Assembly (NCBI GenBank): GCA_018267385.1 | Contig: JAFDYN010000005.1 | Span: 104,017 to 168,016 of the forward strand | DNA from: Bacteroidota bacterium | GTDB taxonomy: Bacteria; Bacteroidota; Bacteroidia; Chitinophagales; LD1 | Length of the DNA: 64,000 nt | Reading direction: 5' to 3' | Shown here: positions 9,526-16,920 of the stretch, in pieces | Numbering within the stretch: the stretch's first letter is position 1 | Layout: each line of letters opens with the position of its first letter | The notes under the pieces: generated by a model | Database searches by the model: none | Told to the model about the DNA's origin: nothing | What the model saw: only the letters and a program-made list of their open reading frames with translations | Program-made: the position numbers and the translations under genes

Positions 9526-10341
9526 TCATTCCTTTGCCGGAGCTTTGGCAAGCAAGAACAGGAGCCCTTTGTAGGCCGCATTGTGCAGTATAGTCAGATG
9601 ATTCTCCTCAGGCATATAGAGAAATTTCACCTTCACCTCCGGTGATCTCAATATCTCCATCAGCATCTTTGACCCTCTCATAGACTGATCTCCTTCATTT
9701 CCTATCGCTATAAATACTTTCTTATTTTTTGACTCCCTGAGAGCCTCAGACTTGAGCGTCAGGAGCGCCTCATCATTCCACCAAAGGCTGGGACTGACGA
9801 TGAGGTAATTATCAAACAGGCCGGTATGTGTCAGCACCACCTCTGTAGCCAGCAGGCCAGCAGCCGACTGACCTATGAGTGTACTGCTACCCACACCGTT
9901 GTATTTCTTTTGGATATATGGCTTCAGGTCTTTCTCCAAAAAAGTAATAAACTCTTTTGAGCCGCCGGCATTAGGTATCATCTTCTTAAACTCAGGAGTA
10001 GAGCCCCCTGCAAAGGTGAAATCCTTTTTGCGGTCTACATTGCAAATGCCTACAATGACAGCATCGGGCATCGTATCCAGTATATCGGTAAAAAACTGGA
10101 CTAAGCCGGATATGTGTATGAAGTCTTCATGTCTACCTCCGTCCAACAAATAGATGACAGGCCATTCCCTTTTCGGTGTATAGCCTTTGGGCAAATAAAT
10201 ATTGAGATCCCGGCTCTGGCCGGGGATATCAGACTGCAGATGGTCTGTCACACCCAGCTCAAAGGGTTTGGTCCCCTCTATATCCTGTGCGCCTGCGGCA
10301 AAACCGCATACGATCAGCGCGGCTAACATTAACTTATTCAT
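9526..10341 (-). CDS. Secreted alpha/beta-hydrolase, putative esterase (esterase D/Fes-like)
   Basis: This 271-aa protein has a short signal peptide (MNKLMLAALIVCGFAAGAQ). It belongs to the putative-esterase alpha/beta-hydrolase group. A LNIYLPKGY strand is followed by PVIYLLDGGRHEDF, the nucleophile elbow GQSAAG (Ser159), and a C-terminal His in EENHLTILH that completes the triad. Relatives include ferric-siderophore esterases and S-formylglutathione hydrolases. No iron-uptake genes are nearby, so the substrate is open. It is predicted periplasmic. It is convergent with the ELW-repeat gene and lies upstream of no obvious partner. Confidence 0.8.
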   Translation of the reverse strand: MNKLMLAALIVCGFAAGAQDIEGTKPFELGVTDHLQSDIPGQSRDLNIYLPKGYTPKREWPVIYLLDGGRHEDFIHISGLVQFFTDILDTMPDAVIVGICNVDRKKDFTFAGGSTPEFKKMIPNAGGSKEFITFLEKDLKPYIQKKYNGVGSSTLIGQSAAGLLATEVVLTHTGLFDNYLIVSPSLWWNDEALLTLKSEALRESKNKKVFIAIGNEGDQSMRGSKMLMEILRSPEVKVKFLYMPEENHLTILHNAAYKGLLFLLAKAPAKE

Positions 10342-10397
10342 TCTGTGAAGCTAACAAAAACTATCATATAGGATTTGAGGGCAACAGCCTAAAACAG

Positions 10398-11636
10398 CTA
10401 TAGTTTGGCCATACCTTTGGGATAACACAGATAATGCTTGACCACCGGCTTGGAGAGGCCGGAAATATTGAGCTGGTCCGATGCCTGAGTGATGTCTTGT
10501 ACTTTGCCATCTGCGCCGAGGATATTGATACGGTCCTCATCGGGATTGTACGCGTGATTGATGGTGGTATCGGTCCAGACCAGGTAGTGCGCCTCAGACA
10601 GAGGGATACCATATTCGCGTGCTGCCTCCTGCTTTCTGGCATCTACTATCTCCTGGGAAAATGCCACAGACTGCATCTCTATGCGGAAAAGCCTCCGGTC
10701 CAGAATGGACGCACAGAGCAACCTCAGAATAGGATCATCAGAGTGTCGCCAGTATTTCAGCGCAGACATGATATCCATATCATCCAGCCGGGAGTACAGC
10801 TCCAGTACATCTTTATCCTCTGCGAAATCACGCAATGTCACCTGCCTGTTGAAAAAGAAGCTAAGAGCTGGTGACGCGTCAATTTTACGACCCGATGAGA
10901 TCAGCTCCTGCGCCCGCTGCAGTGCCCGGATCAGCATATTCTCTACACAGACCACCGTCTTGTGCAGGTATACCTGCCAGTACATCAGTCGCCGCGCTAT
11001 GATAAAGTTCTCTATGGAGTATATCCCCTTGCGCTCTATCACCAGCTGCCCGTCGGTCACATTCATCATCTCTATGATGCGGTCATAGCTGATCACGCCC
11101 TCATTCACCCCTGTGAAAAAACTATCTCGGGTGAGGTAGTCCAGCCTGTCTACATCCAGCTGAGAGGATACGAGCTGATGCAGAAATTGCTTGGGGTACC
11201 GTCCCTCAAAAATCTCTATAGCCATAAAGAGCTTCCCATCAAAATGCGTATTCAGCCGGTGCATATAGATGCGCGATAGCTCCTCATGATGCACACCCGG
11301 CACCAGGATATTCTCTAGTGTGTGAGAGTAGGGTCCGTGCCCTATATCATGTAGCAAGATGGCGATCTGTGCAGCGCATTCTTCTTCTGATGTGATCTCA
11401 TGCCCTTTCACTTTCAGGATATTCACTGCCTGACGCATCAGGTGAAAGGCTCCCAACGCGTGATGAAATCGGGTATGATGGGCACCGGGGTAGACATAGT
11501 TGCTCAGGCCGAGCTGCTGTATACGGCGCAGGCGCTGGAAGTAAGGATGCTCGATGATATCAAATATGATGTCATGAGGTATCGTGATGAAACCATGCAC
11601 CGGGTCATTAAAGATCTTGCGCTTATTGTCTGCCAT
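10398..11636 (-). CDS. HD-domain phosphohydrolase (dGTPase/SAMHD1-like)
   Basis: This 412-aa cytosolic protein has an HD fold. The N-terminal signature FNDPVHGFI is followed by a metal-binding His in TRFHHALGAFHLM (His58 region), the HD pair in ILLHDIGHGPYSHTLE (His96-Asp97) and a distal Asp in LDVDRLDYLTRDSFFTG. This arrangement is typical of the YdhJ/SAMHD1-related dNTPase branch. The likely role is nucleotide hydrolysis, though the exact substrate is unknown. A promoter (-33 TTTG, -7 TACTTTCG) ends only 4 nt before the start codon, predicting a leaderless mRNA. It is monocistronic. Confidence 0.88.
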   Translation of the reverse strand: MADNKRKIFNDPVHGFITIPHDIIFDIIEHPYFQRLRRIQQLGLSNYVYPGAHHTRFHHALGAFHLMRQAVNILKVKGHEITSEEECAAQIAILLHDIGHGPYSHTLENILVPGVHHEELSRIYMHRLNTHFDGKLFMAIEIFEGRYPKQFLHQLVSSQLDVDRLDYLTRDSFFTGVNEGVISYDRIIEMMNVTDGQLVIERKGIYSIENFIIARRLMYWQVYLHKTVVCVENMLIRALQRAQELISSGRKIDASPALSFFFNRQVTLRDFAEDKDVLELYSRLDDMDIMSALKYWRHSDDPILRLLCASILDRRLFRIEMQSVAFSQEIVDARKQEAAREYGIPLSEAHYLVWTDTTINHAYNPDEDRINILGADGKVQDITQASDQLNISGLSKPVVKHYLCYPKGMAKL

Positions 11637-11640
11637 GGGG

Positions 11641-11668
11641 CGAAAGTAATGAAATGACCCCAGTCAAA
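11641..11668 (-). promoter_or_regulatory. Promoter abutting the HD-phosphohydrolase start codon
   Basis: On the minus strand: TTTG, 16 nt, TACTTTCG (one mismatch from TAnnTTTG), then CCCC and the ATG. Transcription starting about 7 nt after the -7 would begin at the start codon. Confidence 0.5.
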
Positions 11669-11725
11669 AAGTGAGGCACGTCATTTGAAGAGGTTATAAC
11701 ATTTATCATTCTAAAATATCAAAAA

Positions 11726-11944
11726 ATGAAAGATTACACATTGATCCTTGCGGCTGCCGCTACACTCGCCCTGACCTCTTGCAACCATGAGCCCGCCCGT
11801 GACGAAAAGCCTGGTATCCATATCAATGGCAAGAAAGGCGGAGAACTGGATGTAGACAAAGAAGGCGTGAAGGTAGAAGGCAAAAATGGAGGCGGCGTGA
11901 ACGTAGACAAGAACGGCGCAGAGACCAAAAAAGCAGACAAATAG
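11726..11944 (+). CDS. Small Gly/Lys-rich lipoprotein
   Basis: This 72-aa product has a lipoprotein signal (MKDYTLILAAAATLALTSC, lipid Cys19). The mature part contains three related short units: GIHINGKKGGELDVDKEG, VKVEGKNGGGVNVDKNG and a shortened C-terminal end. The pattern alternates V-x-V strands with G-rich turns, so it may form a small beta-hairpin repeat. Many Bacteroidota have short lipoproteins of this kind with no known role. The ATG follows an AT-rich leader with weak SD. The gene sits alone between the divergent HD gene and the convergent HsdR_N gene. The function is unknown. Confidence 0.72.
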   Translation: MKDYTLILAAAATLALTSCNHEPARDEKPGIHINGKKGGELDVDKEGVKVEGKNGGGVNVDKNGAETKKADK

Positions 11945-11961
11945 AGGAAAAAACTCCCCTC

Positions 11962-12411
11962 CTATTTCCCATTCGATAGTATCTGATCAAAGCGGACGAC
12001 CTCACCGAGCACTGTGCCATCAGAGAGGCGGATGAAATAGGTGTGCGTGCCATTGGTGAGCCAAAGGTACCTGGCCTTTACCGTCAGATTGTAGGCTATT
12101 GCCTGCATTACGACAGTATGATCCAGGCTTTCACTTTGTGCCTTACATTCTACGAGTATCAGCGGCTGCGCGTCGCGGTCATAGACCACTACATCAAAAC
12201 GCCTCAGCAGTCCATTGACCTCTATAGCACGCTCAATGGCCATCAGCGAGGAGGGATAGCCCAGCTCCAAAAGGTAGTGAAGGATGTGCTGGCGGACCCA
12301 CTCCTCAGGGGTGAGGGCGACATACTTCTTTCTGATAGGATCGAAGATCATGCGTAGTCCCTTTTCTTCCTTAAACCGGAAAGGATACTCGCCAAAGATG
12401 ACCGTTGTCAA
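11962..12411 (-). CDS. HsdR N-terminal-domain (PD-(D/E)XK) orphan protein
   Basis: This 149-aa protein is only the N-terminal nuclease-like domain of type I restriction HsdR. PD-(D/E)XK-type residues are visible: Asp73 (RRFDVVV), then Glu88-Cys-Lys90 (ILVECKA), with a helix after it (MQAIAYNLTVKARYLWLTNG). The start is TTG at 12411, since no ATG precedes the conserved EYPFRFKEEKG region and an in-frame stop lies 15 nt upstream. No hsdM, hsdS or helicase domain is present, so it is not a restriction system. Homologues usually sit next to holA in Bacteroidota, as here (one gene away), suggesting a replication- or repair-linked role. This last point is inference. Confidence 0.82.
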   Translation of the reverse strand: MTTVIFGEYPFRFKEEKGLRMIFDPIRKKYVALTPEEWVRQHILHYLLELGYPSSLMAIERAIEVNGLLRRFDVVVYDRDAQPLILVECKAQSESLDHTVVMQAIAYNLTVKARYLWLTNGTHTYFIRLSDGTVLGEVVRFDQILSNGK

Positions 12412-12474
12412 CGCTTGTGGATTGATTTAGCGCGAATTTGCGTAATTAGCACGGCAATAGATAATCCGTGCAGC

Positions 12475-13245
12475 ATGAAGACCAAGCAAGACATCGTGAA
12501 TAACTGGCTGCCCCGCTATACCGGCCGGGAGCTGGCAGACTTTGACAAATATATCCTGCTGACCAATTTTGACAACTACGTGACTATGTTTGCCGAGTGG
12601 CACGGCGTGGAGGTAGTAGGCCTGAACCGGCCCATGCGCTCCGCCCGCGCTAATGGTATCACCATCATCAACTTTGGTATGGGTAGCCCCAATGCGGCTA
12701 CCGTGATGGACCTCCTGTCTGCTATAGAGCCTGAGGCGGTACTCTTCCTGGGCAAATGTGGCGGCCTGAAAAAGAAAAACAACGTGGGCGACCTGATCCT
12801 GCCCATCGCAGCCATACGCGGTGAAGGTACGTCCAATGACTACTTCCCGCCTGAGGTACCATCGTTGCCTGCTTTTGCATTGCAAAAAGCTATCTCTACC
12901 ACCATCCGCGACTATGCGCAAGACTACTGGACCGGTACGGTCTATACTACCAACCGCCGCGTATGGGAGTGGGACGAAGACTTTAAGGAATACCTGCGCA
13001 AGATCAGGGCTATGGCCATAGACATGGAGACTGCCACGATCTTCATTACAGCATTCAAAAATGAGATCCCTGCGGGAGCACTCCTGCTTGTCTCTGACCA
13101 ACCAATGGTACCGGAAGGAGTAAAGACAGATGCCAGTGATACTAAGGTGACTACCAACTATGTAGATACGCATCTCAAAGTAGGTATCTCATCACTGCAG
13201 CAGCTCATTAATAATGGACTCACGGTGAAACACCTGAAATTTTAA
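12475..13245 (+). CDS. amn: AMP nucleosidase (short bacteroidal form)
   Basis: From the ATG at 12475 the product is 256 aa, the length of the short Bacteroidota form rather than the ~480-aa E. coli Amn. It is a phosphorylase/nucleosidase superfamily protein: GMGSPNAATVMDLL, LFLGKCGGLKKKNNVGDLI, the ribose-binding AIDMETATIF motif and LLLVSDQPMVPEG are visible. The reaction is AMP + H2O to adenine + ribose 5-phosphate in purine recycling. The start was moved from an upstream in-frame codon because the MKTKQDIVNNWL start matches the family. It is divergent from HsdR_N, and holA follows after 38 bp in the same direction, possibly cotranscribed. Confidence 0.9.
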   Translation: MKTKQDIVNNWLPRYTGRELADFDKYILLTNFDNYVTMFAEWHGVEVVGLNRPMRSARANGITIINFGMGSPNAATVMDLLSAIEPEAVLFLGKCGGLKKKNNVGDLILPIAAIRGEGTSNDYFPPEVPSLPAFALQKAISTTIRDYAQDYWTGTVYTTNRRVWEWDEDFKEYLRKIRAMAIDMETATIFITAFKNEIPAGALLLVSDQPMVPEGVKTDASDTKVTTNYVDTHLKVGISSLQQLINNGLTVKHLKF

Positions 13246-13283
13246 GATTCTGACAACAGTCACCTGATAATCACCAAGGAAAA

Positions 13284-14297
13284 ATGGCCAAGGAAGGCAA
13301 TGACTTTGAGTCCCTGATAGCGAGCATCCGCAATAAACAGTTTGCGCCGATCTACTTTTTTTGTGGAGAGGAGGACTATTTTATAGATCAGCTCACCGAG
13401 GCCATAGAGGCCAATGTGCTGAATGAGTCAGAGAAATCTTTTAACCAGACGATCCTCTATGGCAAAGATGCTACTGCACAGGTAGTGATAGAAACCTGCC
13501 GCCGCCTGCCAATGATGAGTGAGCGGCAGCTGGTCGTGGTCAAAGAAGCGCAATCTTTCAAAGACATGGATGGCATCCTATCCTATGTCAAAAACCCGGT
13601 CAAGTCTACCGTCCTGGTGATAGCGTATAAGCATGGCCTGCCGGACAAGCGCAAATCTTTTGGCAAGGAAATACAGAAACTGGCAGTATACTTTGAGTCT
13701 AACCCGCTGCGAGACTACCAGATGCCAGCCTGGATCAAAGGCTACATCAAGAGCACAGGTTACAAGATGGATGATGACACAGTAGCGCTGCTCGCAGAGT
13801 TTACCGGTACGGAGATATCTACCGTAGCCAATGAGATAGACAAGCTCATCATCAATAAGCCTAAAGGCGCTACGATCACTAAGGAAGATATCGAGAAGGG
13901 CGTCGGTGTAAGTAAGGAATACAACTCCTTTGAGCTGAGCAATGCCCTCGCGCATAAAGATGTGACCAAAGTGCATAAGATCGTCAACTACTTTGTAGCC
14001 AATCCTAAGAACGGTCCTATGCCGCTGGTACTAGGTACGCTACAGGGCTTCTTCTCCAAAGTATTTGTGACGGCTCACAATAAGCTGAAGTCTGACCATG
14101 AGCTGGCAGCGGTACTAAAGGTCAATCCCTATTTCGTCAAAGACTATAAAGCTGCTGTAGCTAAATATCCTAACCAGAAGCTGGAGTACATCTTTCACGT
14201 GCTGGAGGAGTACGATCTCCGCTCTAAGGGTATGAACAATAATAATACAGAAGAAGGAGAGCTGCTAAAAGAGCTCGTGATAAAGATCCTCAACTGA
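13284..14297 (+). CDS. holA: DNA polymerase III subunit delta
   Basis: This 337-aa protein has the typical length of the clamp-loader delta subunit. The N-terminal region FAPIYFFCGEEDYFIDQLTEAI resembles the degenerate P-loop domain of HolA (PIYFFxGEE). It is followed by a RRLPMMSERQLVVVKEAQ motif and a C-terminal helical collar domain (LPLVLGTLQGFFSKVF...). In the clamp loader, delta opens the beta clamp so that it can be loaded on primed DNA. It follows amn and precedes the convergent mtgA with 6 bp between the ends. Confidence 0.92.
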   Translation: MAKEGNDFESLIASIRNKQFAPIYFFCGEEDYFIDQLTEAIEANVLNESEKSFNQTILYGKDATAQVVIETCRRLPMMSERQLVVVKEAQSFKDMDGILSYVKNPVKSTVLVIAYKHGLPDKRKSFGKEIQKLAVYFESNPLRDYQMPAWIKGYIKSTGYKMDDDTVALLAEFTGTEISTVANEIDKLIINKPKGATITKEDIEKGVGVSKEYNSFELSNALAHKDVTKVHKIVNYFVANPKNGPMPLVLGTLQGFFSKVFVTAHNKLKSDHELAAVLKVNPYFVKDYKAAVAKYPNQKLEYIFHVLEEYDLRSKGMNNNNTEEGELLKELVIKILN

Positions 14298-14303
14298 AAC
14301 TAC

Positions 14304-15005
14304 TTATTTTTTGCCAGTCTCTATGGGCTTCATATTATAGTCCAGCACACCACCGAAATTTGCCATCTGGAGCAGGATCCAGTGCTGACGGCTCTGCTGG
14401 CTATTTATCTTGTAGATCAGTGGCCCGGGTAGTATAGATGTGATGGCTGCCGCCTGTGCAGGTGAGAGGTTCTTTGCATGGCATTTGTAGTAGCTCATAG
14501 AGGCCGCCTCCGCTCCGTAGATACCATCGCCCATTTCTATCACATTCAGATACACCTCCATGATGCGCTGCTTGCTCCAGAATGTTTCGATCAGAAATGT
14601 AAAGTACACCTCCAGCCCCTTGCGGAGAAAAGACCTGCCGGGCCATAGGAAGACATTCTTGGCAGTCTGCTGGGAGATAGTAGATGCGCCACGCTTATCC
14701 TTATGGGTCTTGTTATACTCTATATCTTCCTGTATAGCTTTGATATCAAATCCCATGTGATTGATAAAATTCTGGTCTTCTGAGCAAACCACCGCTAGTT
14801 GCAGATTAGGGGAGATCTTATCCAGCGGCATCCAGGCCTTTTTGAGTTTGACCGGCTTGCCATGTATGGCTTGCTGCATACAGCGTATCAGCATGAGCGG
14901 GGTGACAGGTACCGGCACCCAGCGAAACGCGATGACAGACAAAATAGAAAGGACAAAAAACCCTATGATGAAACGAATGATAAAGCGGCCGATCTTTTTC
15001 AGCAT
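14304..15005 (-). CDS. mtgA: Monofunctional peptidoglycan transglycosylase
   Basis: This 233-aa GT51 protein has one N-terminal transmembrane anchor (about residues 8-28). The GT51 motifs are in order: SEDQNFINHMGFD with catalytic Glu76, GASTISQQTAKNVFLW, and KQRIMEVYLNVIEMGDGIYG with the second Glu at about 150. There is no transpeptidase domain, so it polymerises lipid II into glycan strands without crosslinking. It is the last gene of a four-gene minus-strand operon; its start lies 1 bp from the stop of the upstream glycosyltransferase, suggesting translational coupling. Confidence 0.93.
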   Translation of the reverse strand: MLKKIGRFIIRFIIGFFVLSILSVIAFRWVPVPVTPLMLIRCMQQAIHGKPVKLKKAWMPLDKISPNLQLAVVCSEDQNFINHMGFDIKAIQEDIEYNKTHKDKRGASTISQQTAKNVFLWPGRSFLRKGLEVYFTFLIETFWSKQRIMEVYLNVIEMGDGIYGAEAASMSYYKCHAKNLSPAQAAAITSILPGPLIYKINSQQSRQHWILLQMANFGGVLDYNMKPIETGKK

Positions 15006-15006
15006 A

Positions 15007-16038
15007 TCAGCTATCTATATCTGAGAAGTTCTTTTTCTTCCTCACAAAGTGCTGCCATACCACGCTTTTAGGATACAGCAGATTCGGGTGCTTGCCCTTT
15101 ATAGCGTGTCGCTTTACGCTCATACTAGCCAGGTGCAGGGTGAAATCCCAGTGAGCTTTCAATATCGCTCGAAAGTCAATCGTGTTTTTATTCTTTACCA
15201 GGCTGTACCAGGCGGCCACCCAGTCCAGCACCAGGCGGAAAGGCATCTTCCAGAGTAGCTGTCCCAGCGGCAGATTCTTATACAGCATCATCAGGTTGTT
15301 GCGGAAGTTCAGGAAGGTCTTGCGCGGATTGCCCTGCGGCAGGCTGCCACCTCCCACGTGGAACACTGTAGACTTAGGCTGGTACACGATCCTGTAGCCG
15401 AGGTTCTTCATACGCCAGCAGAGGTCTATCTCTTCCTGATGCGCAAAGAAAGCTTCATCCAGTGCACCTGCCCGCCAGTACGCATCAGAGCGGACGAACA
15501 TAGAAGCGCCGCTTGCCCAGAAGATATCGATGCTATCATCATACTGACCATTATCCTGCTCCATCGTGTCAAAGATCCGCCCCCTGCAGAAGGCATACCC
15601 TATCCAGTCCATCATACCACCAGCCGCCCCGGCATATTCAAACATTTCTTTCTGCTTGTAGGCGCGCAGCTTAGGCTGCACCGCAGCGATCTTCTCATCG
15701 CTTTCGGCCAGGGCCAGCATAGGGTCGAGCCAGCCCTCGGTCACCTCTACATCCTGATTGAGCAGTACATAGTACTTTGACTTCACGAGGCTGAGGCAGT
15801 CATTGTAGCCACCGGCAAATCCCCGGTTAGACGGGTTCTGTATGATGCGGACAGTAGGAAAGTTTTCGCGTACGTAAGCTACGCTATCATCTGTAGAGAG
15901 ATTGTCAGCATAGACCACCTCATACTCGGGCCGGGTGCTGTACTGCACTACAGAAGGGAGAAACTTCTCCAGAAACTTCCGTGCATTCCAGCCGAGTATG
16001 ACTACTGAAACTAATGTACCTCCCTCCTCTTGTTGCAT
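15007..16038 (-). CDS. Family 2 glycosyltransferase (rhamnosyltransferase-like)
   Basis: This 343-aa GT-A protein starts with SVVILGWNARKFLEKFL and contains the nucleotide-sugar site (VVYADNLSTDDS), NRGFAGGYNDCL and a LLNQDVEV metal-binding motif of DxD position. After that comes an ASGASMFVRSDAYWRAGALDE acceptor loop and EEIDLCWRMKNLGYRI. These are the hallmarks of WcaA/rhamnosyl-type GT2 enzymes that build surface polysaccharide. A hydrophobic C-terminal region may associate with the membrane. It lies 30 bp downstream of the GNAT gene and directly upstream of mtgA in the same operon. The sugar is unknown. Confidence 0.87.
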   Translation of the reverse strand: MQQEEGGTLVSVVILGWNARKFLEKFLPSVVQYSTRPEYEVVYADNLSTDDSVAYVRENFPTVRIIQNPSNRGFAGGYNDCLSLVKSKYYVLLNQDVEVTEGWLDPMLALAESDEKIAAVQPKLRAYKQKEMFEYAGAAGGMMDWIGYAFCRGRIFDTMEQDNGQYDDSIDIFWASGASMFVRSDAYWRAGALDEAFFAHQEEIDLCWRMKNLGYRIVYQPKSTVFHVGGGSLPQGNPRKTFLNFRNNLMMLYKNLPLGQLLWKMPFRLVLDWVAAWYSLVKNKNTIDFRAILKAHWDFTLHLASMSVKRHAIKGKHPNLLYPKSVVWQHFVRKKKNFSDIDS

Positions 16039-16068
16039 ATTTTGTATCTCAGCCAGACTGCGCTTATC

Positions 16069-16920
16069 CTAATATGCATCAAAGTCCAGCGCCTGAAAAT
16101 AGACATCATCGAAATGAAGCGGACCAATGCCGCCCTTCAGTGGCTTGAATATGAGATACAGAGGCGCCGGGCGCAGCCTGTTTGGGATGTTAAAATAGAA
16201 ATTTGTTTTGGATGTAATATTCCTATCTACCCCGATCCAGAGATTTAACATGGAAAACGAAGCAGGACAAGGATTTATCTGGTACCTTTTTTTATCAAAA
16301 CGCCCTAGTGTCGCGCTGATAGCAGGATAGGCCGTAGCCGATGATACCGTCACTGCTTTTGCCGTACACACCCCGTATTTATTGACAGGATTGCACAGGC
16401 GCCACGCCAGTGCCTCCGGGCTCCAGTCCTTATAGTACGAGTAGCTGCTCAGGTCATCTGTATATGGCAGGGTACCCATACCCAGCAGGGCGTGCAGCTG
16501 CCCCGCGAGCTGAAATCCGAGCTTCTTCGTAAATCCATGCACACTGTTCTGATTGGCCACGCCTACTATAAATTCATATCCCTGCTCTGCCGCATACTGA
16601 TATGTCCGGTCGGCGAGTTTCACAAACAGGCCCTTGCCCTGATGGCCAGGGTGTGTAGCCGTATTGAGCGAAAGCAGTCCGCGTCTCTTCTGCCCATCTA
16701 TCACGGCCTGCATTGGCTGGGTCACGTAGTGGGCTGCCAGTGTCTCTCCGTCATAAGCATTGAAACCTACGATGCCGCCATCAGGATTGTCCGCATACTG
16801 CCATTTCACATATTCCGCTGTGAAAAGCTCCGGCTTGCCAAAGACCTCCCTGAGCAGACTAGCTGCCCCCAGTATGTCGGCACCATCTGTAGTGGTCTGC
16901 CTGATCTGATAGTCACTCAT
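16069..16920 (-). CDS. GNAT-family N-acetyltransferase
   Basis: This 283-aa protein has a GNAT fold in its first ~150 residues: LSLNTATHPGHQGKGLFVKL holds the acetyl-CoA binding V/T-x-x-x-x-R/Q-G-x-G/A signature (HPGHQGKG), followed by FIVGVANQNSVHGFTKKLGF. The C-terminal ~130 residues are a second domain without an evident motif. Its ATG overlaps the stop of the upstream fusion gene by 4 bp (ATGA), so the two are translationally coupled. In an operon with a glycosyltransferase and an epimerase it probably acylates a sugar, which is inference. Confidence 0.8.
   Translation of the reverse strand: MSDYQIRQTTTDGADILGAASLLREVFGKPELFTAEYVKWQYADNPDGGIVGFNAYDGETLAAHYVTQPMQAVIDGQKRRGLLSLNTATHPGHQGKGLFVKLADRTYQYAAEQGYEFIVGVANQNSVHGFTKKLGFQLAGQLHALLGMGTLPYTDDLSSYSYYKDWSPEALAWRLCNPVNKYGVCTAKAVTVSSATAYPAISATLGRFDKKRYQINPCPASFSMLNLWIGVDRNITSKTNFYFNIPNRLRPAPLYLIFKPLKGGIGPLHFDDVYFQALDFDAY

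Noticed and set aside
11962..12411. Type I restriction-modification system
   Set aside because: Only the HsdR N-terminal domain is present; no hsdM, hsdS or helicase in the window.
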